From positions 593,866-657,865 of the forward strand of contig NW_019091401.1 of assembly GCF_001949145.1 (NCBI RefSeq): 64,000 nucleotides of DNA. The letters are read 5' to 3'. Positions 1 through 12,600 of the stretch are shown in pieces. The notes under the pieces were generated by a model that did not search any database, was not told the DNA's origin, and saw nothing but the letters and a program-made list of their open reading frames with translations. The translations under genes and the position numbers were made by a program. The DNA is from Acanthaster planci. Lineage: Eukaryota > Echinodermata > Asteroidea > Valvatida > Acanthasteridae. Every line of letters starts with the position of its first letter. The first letter of the stretch is position 1.

Positions 1-1474
1 CGATGTTGAATTTGAGTCTATCACAAGTCCTTTCACAAATCCCTTACTCTAAGAAGTTATGGTTCAAATTTGTACCCCTATAATTGACACAACAGCAGCA
101 CCAATTGAAGTACAAATCTGACCACAGTATTTGGTGTATACTCCCCTGTAGGTGTGCATACTCCAACGTAGGGACACATACACCCAAACTGAAGTGCAAT
201 TGAAGTCTGCACCATTTACAATCAGTGCTGCTATTGTATCAATATGGGTGCATGTGAACCTTTGTTTCTTACAGTGTTCACAAGTTGAATCACGGGTCCC
301 TTCACAAAGCCACTCGTAAGTCCCTTGAAGGCCAGTCATAAGTTACACTATAACAGGGTGTTATCGTCGCCGATAAGTTGTTTTCCTTGTAACGAATTTG
401 GTGTAGTGTAATTTGCATTGTACAGTATCTCTAGTCCAGCTGGGTTCGACTTGTGCGAATTGTTGCCTTTGAAAGTTTTTTATGACTCGGTTAAATTTGC
501 ATACGATGTCAGGCCACACGGTTCTTACATTCCTTTATGTATTATTATTTATTGGTATGTAATTTGCAATGCAGATTAAGTCATGTGATCTTACTGAGTA
601 TATCAGTGCGGGAAATTCCAATTCGGGTCAGCCTTCCTTGAACGCCGTCGGAAGCTGAAGACACTCAGTTCACTTGCGTTTTTTCGTGTTTAAGATAGAA
701 AATGTGCCATAATGTATATTTGAAATCACTGTGTAGTTATTTATACCTTTTCTTACGGGACTTGGGAAACTTAATGCAACACTGTCGTGTATATTTGTTC
801 GTAATTTGAGTCGATATTTGGAAGAATTATCGTATTTTGCATGGGCGTATGCACCTATACGGAATTGTGTGTGTTTGTACATCTATTTACCAGTTGTGAT
901 ATGTCATTTGTGACGTTTGTTTTCCTATACATGTAGTTGCTCGGTTTATTTTTGGATTTTCAGCACCAGAATACCGCTGTAAACCCTGAAACCTCCCGCT
1001 AGCCCGTTTACTTCAGCAGCCATCTTGAATACAATTCACTGCGTGTGTTCCTGGGGTGTCGATCCCGCATACGATTTGTAAGTTTGTCATTAAGCAAAAG
1101 TTGTACTGATACACGTGATAATGTGTGTGTACAACTGAGGGAGTACTTAATTTGATTTTGGGTTTTTGCCCTACCCGACGACGGACGTAAATTTTCAATA
1201 TATGTTGGGTAGGCAAAAACCCTAAATTAAATAACACTGAATATTTCCATCTTTCACAGCTTTTTCTGGGAAAACGTTTAAATTGGATATGCTCAATATA
1301 TTTGCAAATCCCAGTACTAGTGTGATAAGTTAACTTTTTTCTTTTTTCATAAAGGAATAAAATGTATGTTCAACTTTTAAATACAAACAAAAAGGTGTCG
1401 GTAACAAGGCATTGTACTTCTCCAAAAGTTTCTTACAAGATGTTTAAGATTTGTAAAAAGCATGTCAACAACAC
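1..1474. other. non-coding, short hairpin repeat
   Basis: No exon with matching splice signals was found. The stretch holds a hairpin at about 1147-1234, in which GGGTTTTTGCCCTACCCGAC (1160-1179) is answered by its near reverse complement at 1204-1222. A YY1-type word GCCATCTTG lies at 1018-1026; it may be chance. Small ORFs here lack any recognisable composition. Confidence 0.4.
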
Positions 1475-1691
1475 GACAGTAAATTTAGTTTGATATTGGA
1501 CACTGGACATTTCCATGGGACTGTACAGCAAATGTCTGATTTTGGTCGATATTGGACATTCTTATTGGTTTGTAAAAAACAGTCATTTGCTGTACAATTC
1601 TATTAGAATGTCCACTGTGTCAAGAAAAATCAGACGTTTGCTGTAAAAACCAATGGGAATGTAAATGTCTAATATGAAACTAACTACTGTC
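1475..1691. mobile_element. foldback (MITE-like) element
   Basis: The two halves of this 217-base stretch are imperfect reverse complements. The left end reads GACAGTAAATTTAGTTTGAT; the reverse complement of the right end reads GACAGTAGTTAGTTTCATAT. Internal blocks also pair: CAGCAAATGTCTGATTTT near 1527 with AAAATCAGACGTTTGCTG near 1627. There is no coding capacity. This is the layout of a non-autonomous DNA transposon or an inverted pair of one; the family is unknown. Confidence 0.6.
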
Positions 1692-1800
1692 CCATCAACA
1701 ATAACTTTCAAAAAGATAACACAAGTCAAGCAACTGCAGGAGGAAAATGTCTTTCTTCGGTAGAAGTGCTGATAATAACATGAACAACATGCTTCTATCC

Positions 1801-2345
1801 TTACATTTTCTTAATAAGTTGTTGCATCAAGATTTTGTTGTCTTCATAGACAGATTTCATGAAAGAAAGGAATTGGTGATCCCTTTCTTCCATAGGCCTA
1901 TAATCCATCATCTGACTTAACTTTTGATGCATCAAACCATGGATCCTGGTTTTCTTTTTTCTTGGTGTTAGTTTAGGCTCATTGGTTGATTCATCATCAG
2001 ATGAGTTACCCAGGTTGTTCACTTCATTTAGTTTGCTGTCACACGTGTATACTGGCTTCACAGTGGGGTCACTTCCCATAAGGACCTGCATTTCTGTAGC
2101 CCATTTGATGAAGTGACTCGTTGAGTTGCCTCTGTCTTTTTCAAGCCTGGACATGGTTCCTGTAGGACCTCTTCAAACTTTCCACTTTGTCTTTGCACTT
2201 TTCAGCTGGTATGCCCATTTCTTGCTTCGAGACAGGTTTTTTAAATTAGACTCTTTGAGTTTCTCTTCAGACTCTTCAGACCTGGTCATTATGTCAAGGA
2301 GCTGACGGGTTTCACCATCCAACCATTCACGTCTGGTGCTGGATC
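1801..2345 (-). pseudogene. last exon with out-of-frame Myb/SANT core
   Basis: The acceptor TTTAG precedes GATCC at 2345. The frame runs through WAYQLK, then KWKV and a TGA at 2175-2173, and resumes from ATG 2154 with SRLEKDRGNSTSHF and a Lys-rich, acidic tail ending QQLIKKM. Between them, a second frame reads CKDKVESLKRSYRNHVQ, which is the typical trihelix C-terminal helix (C..K..SLKR.YR). Restoring it would need a shift near 2205 and an opposite one near 2141. The segment expected between the second Trp and the Cys is also shorter than usual. What is seen is two frames and a stop; that they were once one frame is inference. Confidence 0.5.
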
Positions 2346-5300
2346 CTAAATAATGAGAGAAATTATATGAGATGCAAATGTCATGAAATTTCCTAAAATT
2401 CACATTCATACGTTCAAAACAGCCAACCCGATGTGTGTTTTCCAATATACAGTGTATTAATAACAATGACGTTTTTTCAAGTATTCAGCCTTCGGGCATT
2501 TTTCCAGTAAATCTGCAGATTTTTTTAATACAATTTTATGAAAATAGTACATAACATACTGCACAGCACCATTTTCCCAAAGATAAGTCAGTCAAAAATG
2601 TATTAGTTTCTTCTAGCGTGCTCAATGCACATGAGCTGGCATGTATGGCCATGAATTCTCAAGGATCATAACAGGTGTGAGTTTAAATACCATATTCCAA
2701 AAACTGAGGCAGAGTTCTGGGGGATGAACCCCTCCCTCAGCTGGGAGATGGTCAAAAGGGCAAATTCTTTGCAAGTTCATGGGATATGCATACAACATTT
2801 GCATCATAACATGGACAAGCACTGAAATTGTTTTAAATACTCCTGTACATGTACCTATTTCTATGCATGAACCCTGGGCATGTTTCCTTTTGTTGCCACG
2901 GTTGAGCATGCTGGCGAATGGAGAGGTGAGACTGAAGGAAAAGAAAATAATAAAACAATCACTAAAGTCTTTAAAGGCCCCATTTTAGCATAATGAGCAG
3001 GGTCTACAAGGTGAACATTTGTATTTGTCTGAAGACAATCATTTTTATAACAATTTCTTGTATACTGAATCAACTTTCTTATATAAAAGTACTTTAACTG
3101 GAAACCCAGATTAATTGGGAAACTAAGGTTACCTCTTTAAAAGAGATAGTTGAAACTGTAGGCAAATTTCACCTTTAGAATGGCTCCTGGGTACTGTGGG
3201 TGCAGTGACCACTCATACTTTTTTGCTGGTTGACTCACAGAATGGCTCCTGGGTACTGTGGNNNNNNNNNNNNNNNNNNNNNNNNNNNNNNNNNNNNNNN
3301 NNNNNNNNNNNNNNNNNNNNNNNNNNNNNNNNNNNNNNNNNNNNNNNNNNNNNNNNNNNNNNNNNNNNNNNNNNNNNNNNNNNNNNNNNNNNNNNNNNNN
3401 NNNNNNNNNNNNNNNNNNNNNNNNNNNNNNNNNNNNNNNNNNNNNNNNNNNNNNNNNNNNNNNNNNNNNNNNNNNNNNNNNNNNNNNNNNNNNNNNNNNN
3501 NNNNNNNNNNNNNNNNNNNNNNNNNNNNNNNNNNNNNNNNNNNNNNNNNNNNNNNNNNNNNNNNNNNNNNNNNNNNNNNNNNNNNNNNNNNNNNNNNNNN
3601 NNNNNNNNNNNNNNNNNNNNNNNNNNNNNNNNNNNNNNNNNNNNNNNNNNNNNNNNNNNNNNNNNNNNNNNNNNNNNNNNNNNNNNNNNNNNNNNNNNNN
3701 NNNNNNNNNNNNNNNNNNNNNNNNNNNNNNNNNNNNNNNNNNNNNNNNNNNNNNNNNNNNNNNNNNNNNNNNNNNNNNNNNNNNNNNNNNNNNNNNNNNN
3801 NNNNNNNNNNNNNNNNNNNNNNNNNNNNNNNNNNNNNNNNNNNNNNNNNNNNNNNNNNNNNNNNNNNNNNNNNNNNNNNNNNNNNNNNNNNNNNNNNNNN
3901 NNNNNNNNNNNNNNNNNNNNNNNNNNNNNNNNNNNNNNNNNNNNNNNNNNNNNNNNNNNNNNNNNNNNNNNNNNNNNNNNNNNNNNNNNNNNNNNNNNNN
4001 NNNNNNNNNNNNNNNNNNNNNNNNNNNNNNNNNNNNNNNNNNNNNNNNNNNNNNNNNNNNNNNNNNNNNNNCCGGATAAAGAGAAATAAAGAAAAATATA
4101 GCCATTTGAAAAGAACAGTGACTGAATCACACAAAATTGGCTGAGTGGAGATTCATCATTCATTTCCACAACATAATTGTTATTCAGGTATATATGCTAA
4201 TGCAGGCCAATTTTAAATTAAGACAGAGTACTCTTATTTTCTGTACTCTTATTTTCCTTCGGAAACCTTCCATTCATGACATGAAAATTTACAGTTTTTT
4301 AATAGTTATACATGTATGTATTTGAATTCTGCGAAGTTTAAAAAACAACTTTTAATTCAGTCATGGTTAAAGATTTGCTTGCTTGGAGGCAACATATAAT
4401 TGACCCAAATGCACAGATACATGTATACTTTTCACATAGAACTATATTGAATAACTAGAGTGCTAACTTCACATTCTCTGTGCAAAGAAAATTTAATGCC
4501 CTCCTGGGTGCAGGCATTTTTGAATTCAAATGCAAGGCATTAAAATCCAATTTAAAAAGTCTTGGCAAAATTATTCTGCAGTCCACACGTTTGCATTGTT
4601 GGATAACGCAAAATGAAACATTCAATTACTTATTGTGCAATTAGTTTTTTGTGTATGGGCTTTGTTGATGCACTGTTTTACAATACACAAATAGATATGC
4701 CAACAACCGTATAAAAGCGGTACAAAATTTCCAGTTTTCCAAACAGTTGTGCACAAATGTAGATGTGCCCAGTAGGCATCACTTATATGGGGTGTTCAAG
4801 AACAAGATAACAGTGTTTACCTAAAGCAGCCTCTTTAATTTTCCTCAGAATAAGCTCTGCAAACTCTGAATCTAAAATAAAATAAAATAACATGTATGTC
4901 TCTCACATACAATGGTTATTCAGAATAAATTCATACATAGACTAGAGTGATACAACACCGTACTCTCTACTGCAATCTTTTCACGAGAGTAGACTGCCTT
5001 CTTTTATTTGTATCCCCACGAGTGACTACTCCACTTTTTATAAGTTGTATCAGTTTGCACTTCTGCAGTAATACCCTTTTAACTTCTCATAAGTTTTTCT
5101 CTAATCAAAAGAGAAGCAATTTCTCAAACTTTTCTTGAACACATTTTCCACATATTCATAAAATAATTCATATCACTGTGTTGTTACCTCTTTCTGTCAA
5201 CCTTCTAGCACTTGGTGCCTCCAATGAGACACGGTAACTTTTCACGTCTCTATCTTGAATTACAACTGTCTGACAATAGCTGTTAAATATGAAACAATGA

Positions 5301-6968
5301 AAAAGAGAAAATGAACAACCCTAATTATTGTTATTATTATTTATTCAACCATTCAGAACAGATACTGATAGGACAATACTCAACAAACATAAAAATCAAT
5401 GGACTTAACAAATGGACATAACAAACAACAAGAAAAACCCACTCCAAGTTGGCCAGGATTGAAAAAGTATACATAAACACTATGACCCGAAAGCCTGTCT
5501 TTCCAAACTTGAGGTGGAACACTAAAAAACCAATTAGATTTAAAATGATATAAAAGGATACAGAAAAACTATGCAAATTGCAATAAATCAATCAGCCAAT
5601 CAGAGTAGGCATGAGATAGTAACCCCCCCCCAAAAAAAACGAACTGAAACCTGCAATTAATGTGTTGGAACAAGAAATTAATGCATACAAAATTACCCCC
5701 CACACACACACACACACCACATCCGAATTCATAAAAAAAAAGTACTGTACGCGAATGAAGAAGCAAATTACGTTTAAGAAAGTGTCAAAAATGCATGCAT
5801 TAATACAAGGCTGTACCAATGGAGCTACCATTCTTTAAATAATCACCTATTGCAACTCATAACTCTTACTGAAAACCAAAATTATATCTTTATTCCTCTG
5901 AACCTCTTTTGTAGTGAATATAGAGGCTGTGAAATAGACATCTTGTAGGACAGTTTTTTTGATCCGCATGGAATCCTTCATTGTGCCCATATAGGCCTAC
6001 TGTGTATTTTGTAGAGTGTAACTACCTACATCATTGGCAAAAATGAGCTTTTTCCTGCCATCTTGACCTGTAAATCCCTCAATGATCTGTACACAACTGC
6101 ACTTTGTAGGCGTACATCACATGACAAAAAAGGTGCAGCATAACAATTATGATACTTTGGATTCCACATCCGAAAACTCTGGATAATGTATAGAAATGTC
6201 AGGGAAATCTGTGGTCAAGGAACCACACTAACGCAGATGTAGGCAGTTCATTTTTTGCCTAATGTAGGCCAGGTTACACTCAGCAAAATACACGTGCACG
6301 TGGTACTAGTTTCATACATGTAGGCCATACACGTTACCGAACAGCCTATAATGGCCAGCATTTCAGGGGGGCAGATTTGATCAAGAAAGAGGCTTTAAGT
6401 GGTAGGCCTAATTGCAGGGCAGTTTCAAATGCCATTGCGTACGGAACCATCAAACATTAGGAATCGGGGTAACTTGTTAGGCCCAGGCCTAGGCCTGGCC
6501 TACCTCCATGAATTAGACCTGTAAACAGGGCCTATGAGTGAGACGAAGGAGTATAGCCTTATAACTGTAAGCCTACGTTGGGCCCTGTTTAAGTTTACAT
6601 TCATGATGTGTCCTCTAGATGCTTTGCCGACTATACAGACACAGATGACAATTAGCCTAGGGCCTATAGTAGCCTAAAATTAGTATAGTACCTAAGCCTA
6701 CAGCCTGGGTTTAGGCCTAGATCTGTAGATCGGACTGAGAAATGTTTCCCTTTTTTTGGAAATAGGCAGAATGACCATGACAGCATGTATCTCCGGATGT
6801 GGTAATTTTGTGCAAACCTGCTGGGATGGTGTTTGATATTAATATAATTTCTGCAAAATAAGATCTCTCATTAATTATTCTGGGTTCTGTACTTACGTGC
6901 TTAACTTCAAGTTGCTGCAATGTTAATTCCATTATGGCCATGTTCGAACAGTCCATCCTTGATGCCAT
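1801..6968 (-). CDS. Myb/SANT-like (trihelix) domain gene, five exons, 3' exon interrupted
   Basis: Predicted exons: 6968-6897, 6101-6030, 5269-5188, 4871-4821, and a last exon from 2345. Phases (0, 0, 1, 1) join exactly and donors are good (GTAAGT, GTAGGT, GTAACA, GTAAAC). The spliced frame gives 149 codons up to a TGA at 2175-2173; the same frame then stays open to TAA at 1803-1801. The first ~92 residues belong to no family I recognise (they include VQIIEGF and EFAELILRKIKEAA). The last exon begins with the trihelix/Myb_DNA-bind_4 pattern (REWLDGETRQLLDIM), so a DNA-binding nuclear role is inferred. The conserved second half of that domain sits in a different frame at about 2203-2142, flanked by what look like two compensating indels. 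The locus is therefore a decayed gene, an allele with indels, or an assembly error. Start chosen at 6968 as the first ATG of the exon carrying the GTAAGT donor. No clear poly(A) signal was seen below 1801. Confidence 0.6.
3177..3261. repeat. 62-bp tandem repeat abutting a gap
   Basis: The 23-base string starting AGAATGGCTCCTGGGTACTG occurs at 3177-3199 and again at 3239-3261, directly before the run of Ns. The period is 62 bases. The gap most likely hides further copies of this minisatellite, within an intron of the Myb/SANT-like gene. Confidence 0.6.
3262..4071. other. assembly gap (810 N)
   Basis: Unresolved sequence in the intron between exons 4 and 5 of the minus-strand gene. Long open frames reported across it are artefacts of the Ns. 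An extra exon could be hidden here, but exon 4 joins exon 5 in phase without one. Confidence 0.95.
5322..5560 (-). mobile_element. LINE 3' end with (AAT)n tail
   Basis: On the minus strand this AT-rich stretch ends in AATAAATAATAATAACAATA, the simple-repeat tail typical of CR1/L2-like non-LTR elements. Upstream it carries a CCTGGCCAACTTGGAG-like block that resembles one at 39840-39870, next to another such tail. No reverse transcriptase remains. It lies in intron 2 of the Myb/SANT-like gene. The family assignment is inference. Confidence 0.35.
5697..5717. repeat. (AC)n microsatellite
   Basis: A C-run followed by about eight CA dinucleotides, in intron 2 of the minus-strand gene. A second homopolymer stretch (C8 then A7) lies at 5624-5639. 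Confidence 0.8.
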
Positions 6969-9620
6969 TACACTTGGGCAGCCTCCATGGCCCCGCTCGC
7001 TAGCCGGGGTAGTGCTGACACCAGGGCAGGCACAAAGATCACGTGATGGCTAAACGTACGAACGCTCTGGTTTGACTTACACGTGTAAGTTAATCGAATG
7101 CACCCATAGAAAGGTTTCATGTATGCAAGAACTATATACATGTATTCATATGTTTCCATGGACAGCACCAAGAGTGCTCACGCTACATAATAGATTCATC
7201 CATTTAAATATAGGGATGTCGATATTTGATAAGGGTCAGTTTCTTTAAATCGTGCATAAATTATGTGGGAACTTCGTGCTAACTTCCACACAGTAAGTGT
7301 TCAAGGAATCGACTCACCGAAACTGGCGAAAGCTACTTGCTGGCGCTTAACTCTGCTCTGCTGACTGTGATTGTTCCAAGGCCAAGGATCCAGTGCTCTT
7401 GTCGCGCGCGCGAGACACGTGTTTGCGGCGTGCAAAAAAATGGAGGCAAGATCGGCTGGGCGCTGGGTCAAATCCAGCTCAATGTTGCACTGCTAGTTCA
7501 CAGTTGCCAGCGTAACAAGTTCAGAAAATGTCCACAGGACACACAGCACATTCCTCCACATGAGGCACAAGAATACGGCTAATCCAGAGGGGGTATATCT
7601 CCACAAAGTTTGAGGAACATGCTAAAGAACTTCCACGCACGAGGCACAAGAAACAGCAAAAAACTCCATGGTGAAAGTGTGTGTTAACTTTGTTTCCTGC
7701 GCACTTACAAGTCACTTCAGGTCAGGTCACTGCGAATGCAAAAAATATGTGCACGCGATGGTCGTGTGGTATACGGCGGGCCACATGAAACAAAGTTTGC
7801 ATGGAGGGCAAAGCTGAACGAAATTCGCTTTGTAAGGTGTTGATACAGATATCCCTTTTATTCAAGAACCAATCTAATAGTTATCTCTTTTTGGTAAAAT
7901 AACTCATGCTTTTATGGTAAATCATCTTTTTAGAGCAATGTAAACACACTCTTCAATGAACGAGACTGTGGTTGTGGTTGACAAACGTTCAACTGACTTT
8001 TCATATGCCAATCAAACTGCCCTATAATAAATATTCATGTTCGGGATTCTTAGCCAATCAGAGTGCTCTGTCCAATTTTGGTAGCAAGCCCCATATGTTG
8101 TGCACAAAAGGGCTTGCAGATATGAAGTCGGTCGTTGGGCACCGTTAGACCACTTATCTCTACTATTCAGTGCGTTAGACACGCATATCATGGAGGGAGG
8201 TTGCACTGACCGTTCCCACGTGCCTTTGTGATTAAAGAACACGGCAAACCGCACTGCGTACGCATCACTAAAGAGGTGGACTACACCCGGCCAATTACGG
8301 ACTAGAAATCAAGTCTATAGAAAGTGTAGAAACTGTACCCCCTCCTTAGTAAACATTTCTCTAAATAATTCGTGGGGTGAAATCAACATTAGAAGCCAAG
8401 TGGTTCTGGTTTGAAGACTAGCTGTGTGAAATAATCAGCAGCCTGTTTGCTAAGCCCATGGGAAGAATGCGTGTAAATAAAAACCGAATCAAGAAATTAA
8501 CTCTTACTTTTACCAAGTGTGGGATTTTTCTTGGACACATGCTTTTAGAGATGCAGACCTGCAGACGTGCTTGATAGGCTTCATTTAATTTTTTTCTCTT
8601 TTTTTAGCCATCATGTCGCATTTCAGGAGCACATAACCTATATGGTATAGGGAACAGTATTTTGGGAAGACTGTTCTTTTGGTAAAGGTTTGTGAATTGT
8701 TTACGGAGTGATTTGATAGAGTAGTCGTTTACTAGTAGTGACTTAGGGAAGTATAGGTAACAGTTTTAGTTTGTCTTCATTTGCCTTGTTGTTTCACTTT
8801 TGTTGAATTGACTTCTTATCCTTTGAAATCCAAGTAATGTCAGCTGATTTACCAATGAACTTTTCATTTGGCATGAAAAACTTCCCGGAACCTTTAAATT
8901 CCAAATTTAGAGGTTCCATTTAGTCGATTTCCATCGCAGATGGAGTTTTTACAAACAGAACTGTGCAGGGTTATGAAGTCAATGCTTTCGATCGGTACCT
9001 GCCACCCCCAAAAAGTCTAAAAGGCTTTCTTGAGAAAATGTGTTGTTTGTAGCTTGAACCTCAATAAAGTTTACATGACTTGTAGCCCAACAAGCTCATT
9101 CTGCAGATGGTCTTGAGTATTGTCTTGTTGCGGTAACGTTTGTTAGGAGAACGTAGAGTGGTTCATAAGATACTTTCAAATTTGCGATATGTTAGCGTTT
9201 TGCTAGTGGAGGAAAACAGATCGACAGCTGGAGGGTTAGCCGGCGGTACTTGCGTGCACACACGGTTGGCCACAGCAGGCACGCATCACAAGTCTTTGGG
9301 TGCGTCACATGTGACTTCCTCCTTGGCTGTTTTGACCGGCACAATGGAAATTCAATCGTCTCAAATAGTATAGTGCCATTGCTTTTAAACCAGGCCATTT
9401 TTCAAATCAAATGCATGCAGTGCAGAGCAGTGACTTCGTCGTGTTGCCGCAACACACCCTGGAACGGACCCGAGATAATTATTAACGAAGAACCAAAAAC
9501 TGACCTGTTTATTCCGTTAAGGCCTTCAGTCATCCGTGCGCTGTTCTCTTCATGTACGGTGCCGAACACAACGTGAATGCCAGACAGTTATACTTGATAT
9601 AGAACTGAGCCTCAGAAGTG
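6969..9620. promoter_or_regulatory. divergent intergenic region
   Basis: This 2.65-kb stretch separates the start codons of the minus-strand Myb/SANT-like gene and the plus-strand receptor, so both promoters and 5' UTRs must lie here. A CpG-rich patch with GTCGCGCGCGCGAGACACGTG at about 7396-7420 is the most promoter-like feature. No TATA box could be assigned with confidence. The small ORFs here do not look like genes. Confidence 0.4.
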
Positions 9621-12600
9621 ATGGAAATGAAGCGACTGAAAGCGTTTTCTCGCACACGTTGTTCCATGATGTTTATTGTCCAGCAGAGAGTGGTCACCAA
9701 GGCACTTCTTTTGTTTTTGGTTGTATTTACGGTGTTCGGATGTACGGAGTGTATCAACACGTACAACGCTACTGCTTTTGGCGCGAAATGCGTGATTCAC
9801 ATAGGCGGGATGTTCGCTTTCCCCAACAGTCCTTTGATAGGTATGCAACAAGAGGTAGCGCAGACGGCACTGGACCACATCAACAGCTTGGACGGGATCC
9901 TAGACGGTTACCACCTGATCATGAGATGGAACTGGACTGGGGTAGGTACTTGCCAAGAAATTATCTGCCTATTGAACTCAGATCAGCTTTATTTTGATTG
10001 TTGTCCATTTGCTACGAGAACAAATGTGTAAACAAAAGTCAAAATGTTGTCTCGAATCAATAAGACTGGTTAAGCGGGTCTGTTCTATTGACGTCACGGT
10101 CGTGTTATTCCTACAACTTGCTGCTAAAACTGTGGCTGGCCGTCTGCACTACTAAGAGCATGATTCACAAAGTGCTAAAAATCCCACACAGCTATCAGCA
10201 CACGCGATATAAATAAAAAGAATGCTACGCTCAAAGTTTTGCAATAAAAGGTGCACAAATATGGAATAATTTGCCAGAGCAACTCAGAAATATAGACTCC
10301 TTAGAGACATTCAAATCAGAACTACGGAAAGCCATGACCAGTGCCTTGTAGTCCAAAATGCTGATCTATGGAATTGGTAACTTGGTTGCCAATGTTCATT
10401 GGAGCCGGATCGGGAATTTCCCCTTGCTCTTTTTTCCCATAAGGTTTTTTGCGGGGTTTTCGCCCATCCCGTGATCAGTATTTAGTTAATGAAAGAGTGC
10501 TTCACTGAAGTTCTGAGCACAGCTCATACGCACGCTAACTTGGCTGCACAAGAACAAGGTATACCCCAAGGGGTACATGTGGGGTGCCACGGCAAACGTC
10601 GCTCATGTCCTGTATATGCTTTTTTGGTTGCACATCACGTGATCGATTCTCGACAAATAAAAGTTCGCACTAAAGTCCCTTGCTTGGCTTGTCTGTTCAT
10701 GAGTCGGTCATTTGTTAGATTTGGTCCTTGCTGGACTGCCAGGTTGGTTTGTTGGTTGGATGTTTGGTCGAAGTGTTCCTACCATTCTTGTCATAAACAG
10801 CCTGGCCACCTGCCAGTTTAAAGAGCACCTCTAGGTAAAACACGTTTTCTGTGATTTTATCTGTTCAAATAAATATGGCTCAACTATAACAAGCTTAAAA
10901 GGTTTTTTTCTGTTCATGTCAAGATGCGAATTCTGATTACGTCATTTGGAAAAAAAACAGAGAAAACAAGGGTAACCTTCGCCATGTGTTCGCAGTGGAT
11001 AAACCCTTGTACATGGCCAACAATGCATGTAGCCATCGTTAGGAGGCGTATTTCAACGTTATTGGTGTAGCTAGCATGTCTTTTGTAGAGGAGGAGCAAA
11101 TTCTTCGAGGGTACCTAATTTCATTGGAGGACCTTCGTTTGTTCAGTCCGAGGGTTTTTTAGCCATGGAGCATTGCTAAATGATTGGTAGTGACTTGCCG
11201 GGAGCACCCAAGAGGCAACAGAAATGTAATTGCCCGCTGAAATGACAAAGTTTCTCATATCTGAAATTTAATTGAGGTTCCATTAGCCCGATGACCAGTC
11301 TTTGACAAAAGGCATCTACTTGCCTTAGTTCAATTACAACAACCTTTAAGACAGCGAAAATGCTAGACGAGGTATAGGGGTAATCCACTTGCATAAAGGC
11401 ACAAGGTCTAGATTTTCGTTTAATTCTGTTTTCAAAAAGCCCCAAAATATCGGATCAAACATTCCGTCGTTCACCATTGGATCTTCACAAAAAGCAAAGA
11501 TTGTTACTGCAAACTAAAACATATAATAATTTTATTCTTTAAAATATTTTCTTTTTTTCAGTGCTCTCCACAAAAAAATCACAGTTCGCTGGCAGTATAA
11601 TATGTAGCGTTTAATCAAATCAAATGTTTAATCAAATTAAATACCCATAGAACAATTATGAAGAGCACTAAATGAATCTATTGCAGAAAGCACTTTTGCA
11701 TTTCAGGCACATATTTCGAAATCAGTATAGAGTAGTTTGCTCGCTGAAGTTTCCAAAACCTCGATGGTGCAAGTCCGAAAGGATTTCATCAAGTTTGTAA
11801 AGATGCAGTGGTCGGGTATTACACAAGGAAGCGATACACCTGATTTTGACCGAAGTGTTAAAATAAGACTAGCTTCCTAAACCTTATTTTAAACGTTTGA
11901 ATTATACTGTATGAAAGAACTGACTATAATGGTATTCATTCAAGTGTTGTTTGATTCCCACCTGAATATGGATCGACATGTGTCACATATTTGTAGAGTG
12001 GCATTTTATCATCCGTAAGATCTCCTTTCTTTCCCAACGACTTAAAGCTGACCAGCACTGCAATCTTGGTTCTTGTGTATTATTAGCAAGGCTGACTACT
12101 GCAACAGTCTGCCATAATGGATAGTCTGATTCTGATGAGCTATGAATGGTCGAAAATGCTTGTGCTAGACTTGTGTGTGATTACTAAATGTAATAATAAT
12201 AAATATAATGATAAATAAATATTGTCAAATCCTCCCTCTTTAGTCAGATTACATCGGTTACCTATTCGACAAAGAATTTCATTAAAGTTACTTCTGATCA
12301 CACATCAGGCTTTACATGGTTTACTGCTAAGTTTTACATTTCTGTGCTGATAAAACTAAATGGGAGACATTTGGTGGTAAATTTTTCAGCATTAGGGAGA
12401 CATTGGCTTTTCGGGAGACGTTTCAGTGTCTCCTATTTTCAAACTACCAGAAGAAGGCCCAATTTAATGTCCATATTTTGAGAGATGATAGTTTAGGGCC
12501 TAAAATGATAACATACAAAGTTTGGTTCAGATCAGATTAGGGAATATTGAATTATGGGACAGTAAAGTTGGAAAAATTTTGCACGTTCTTATGGGAATGT

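Noticed and set aside
3137-4169. Several open frames of 270-320 codons in multiple frames
   Set aside because: They consist almost wholly of Ns in the assembly gap.
9536-9997. 153-codon plus-strand frame and antisense frames near 9.6-9.9 kb
   Set aside because: Shadows of receptor exon 1, which is in another frame and has signal peptide and homology.
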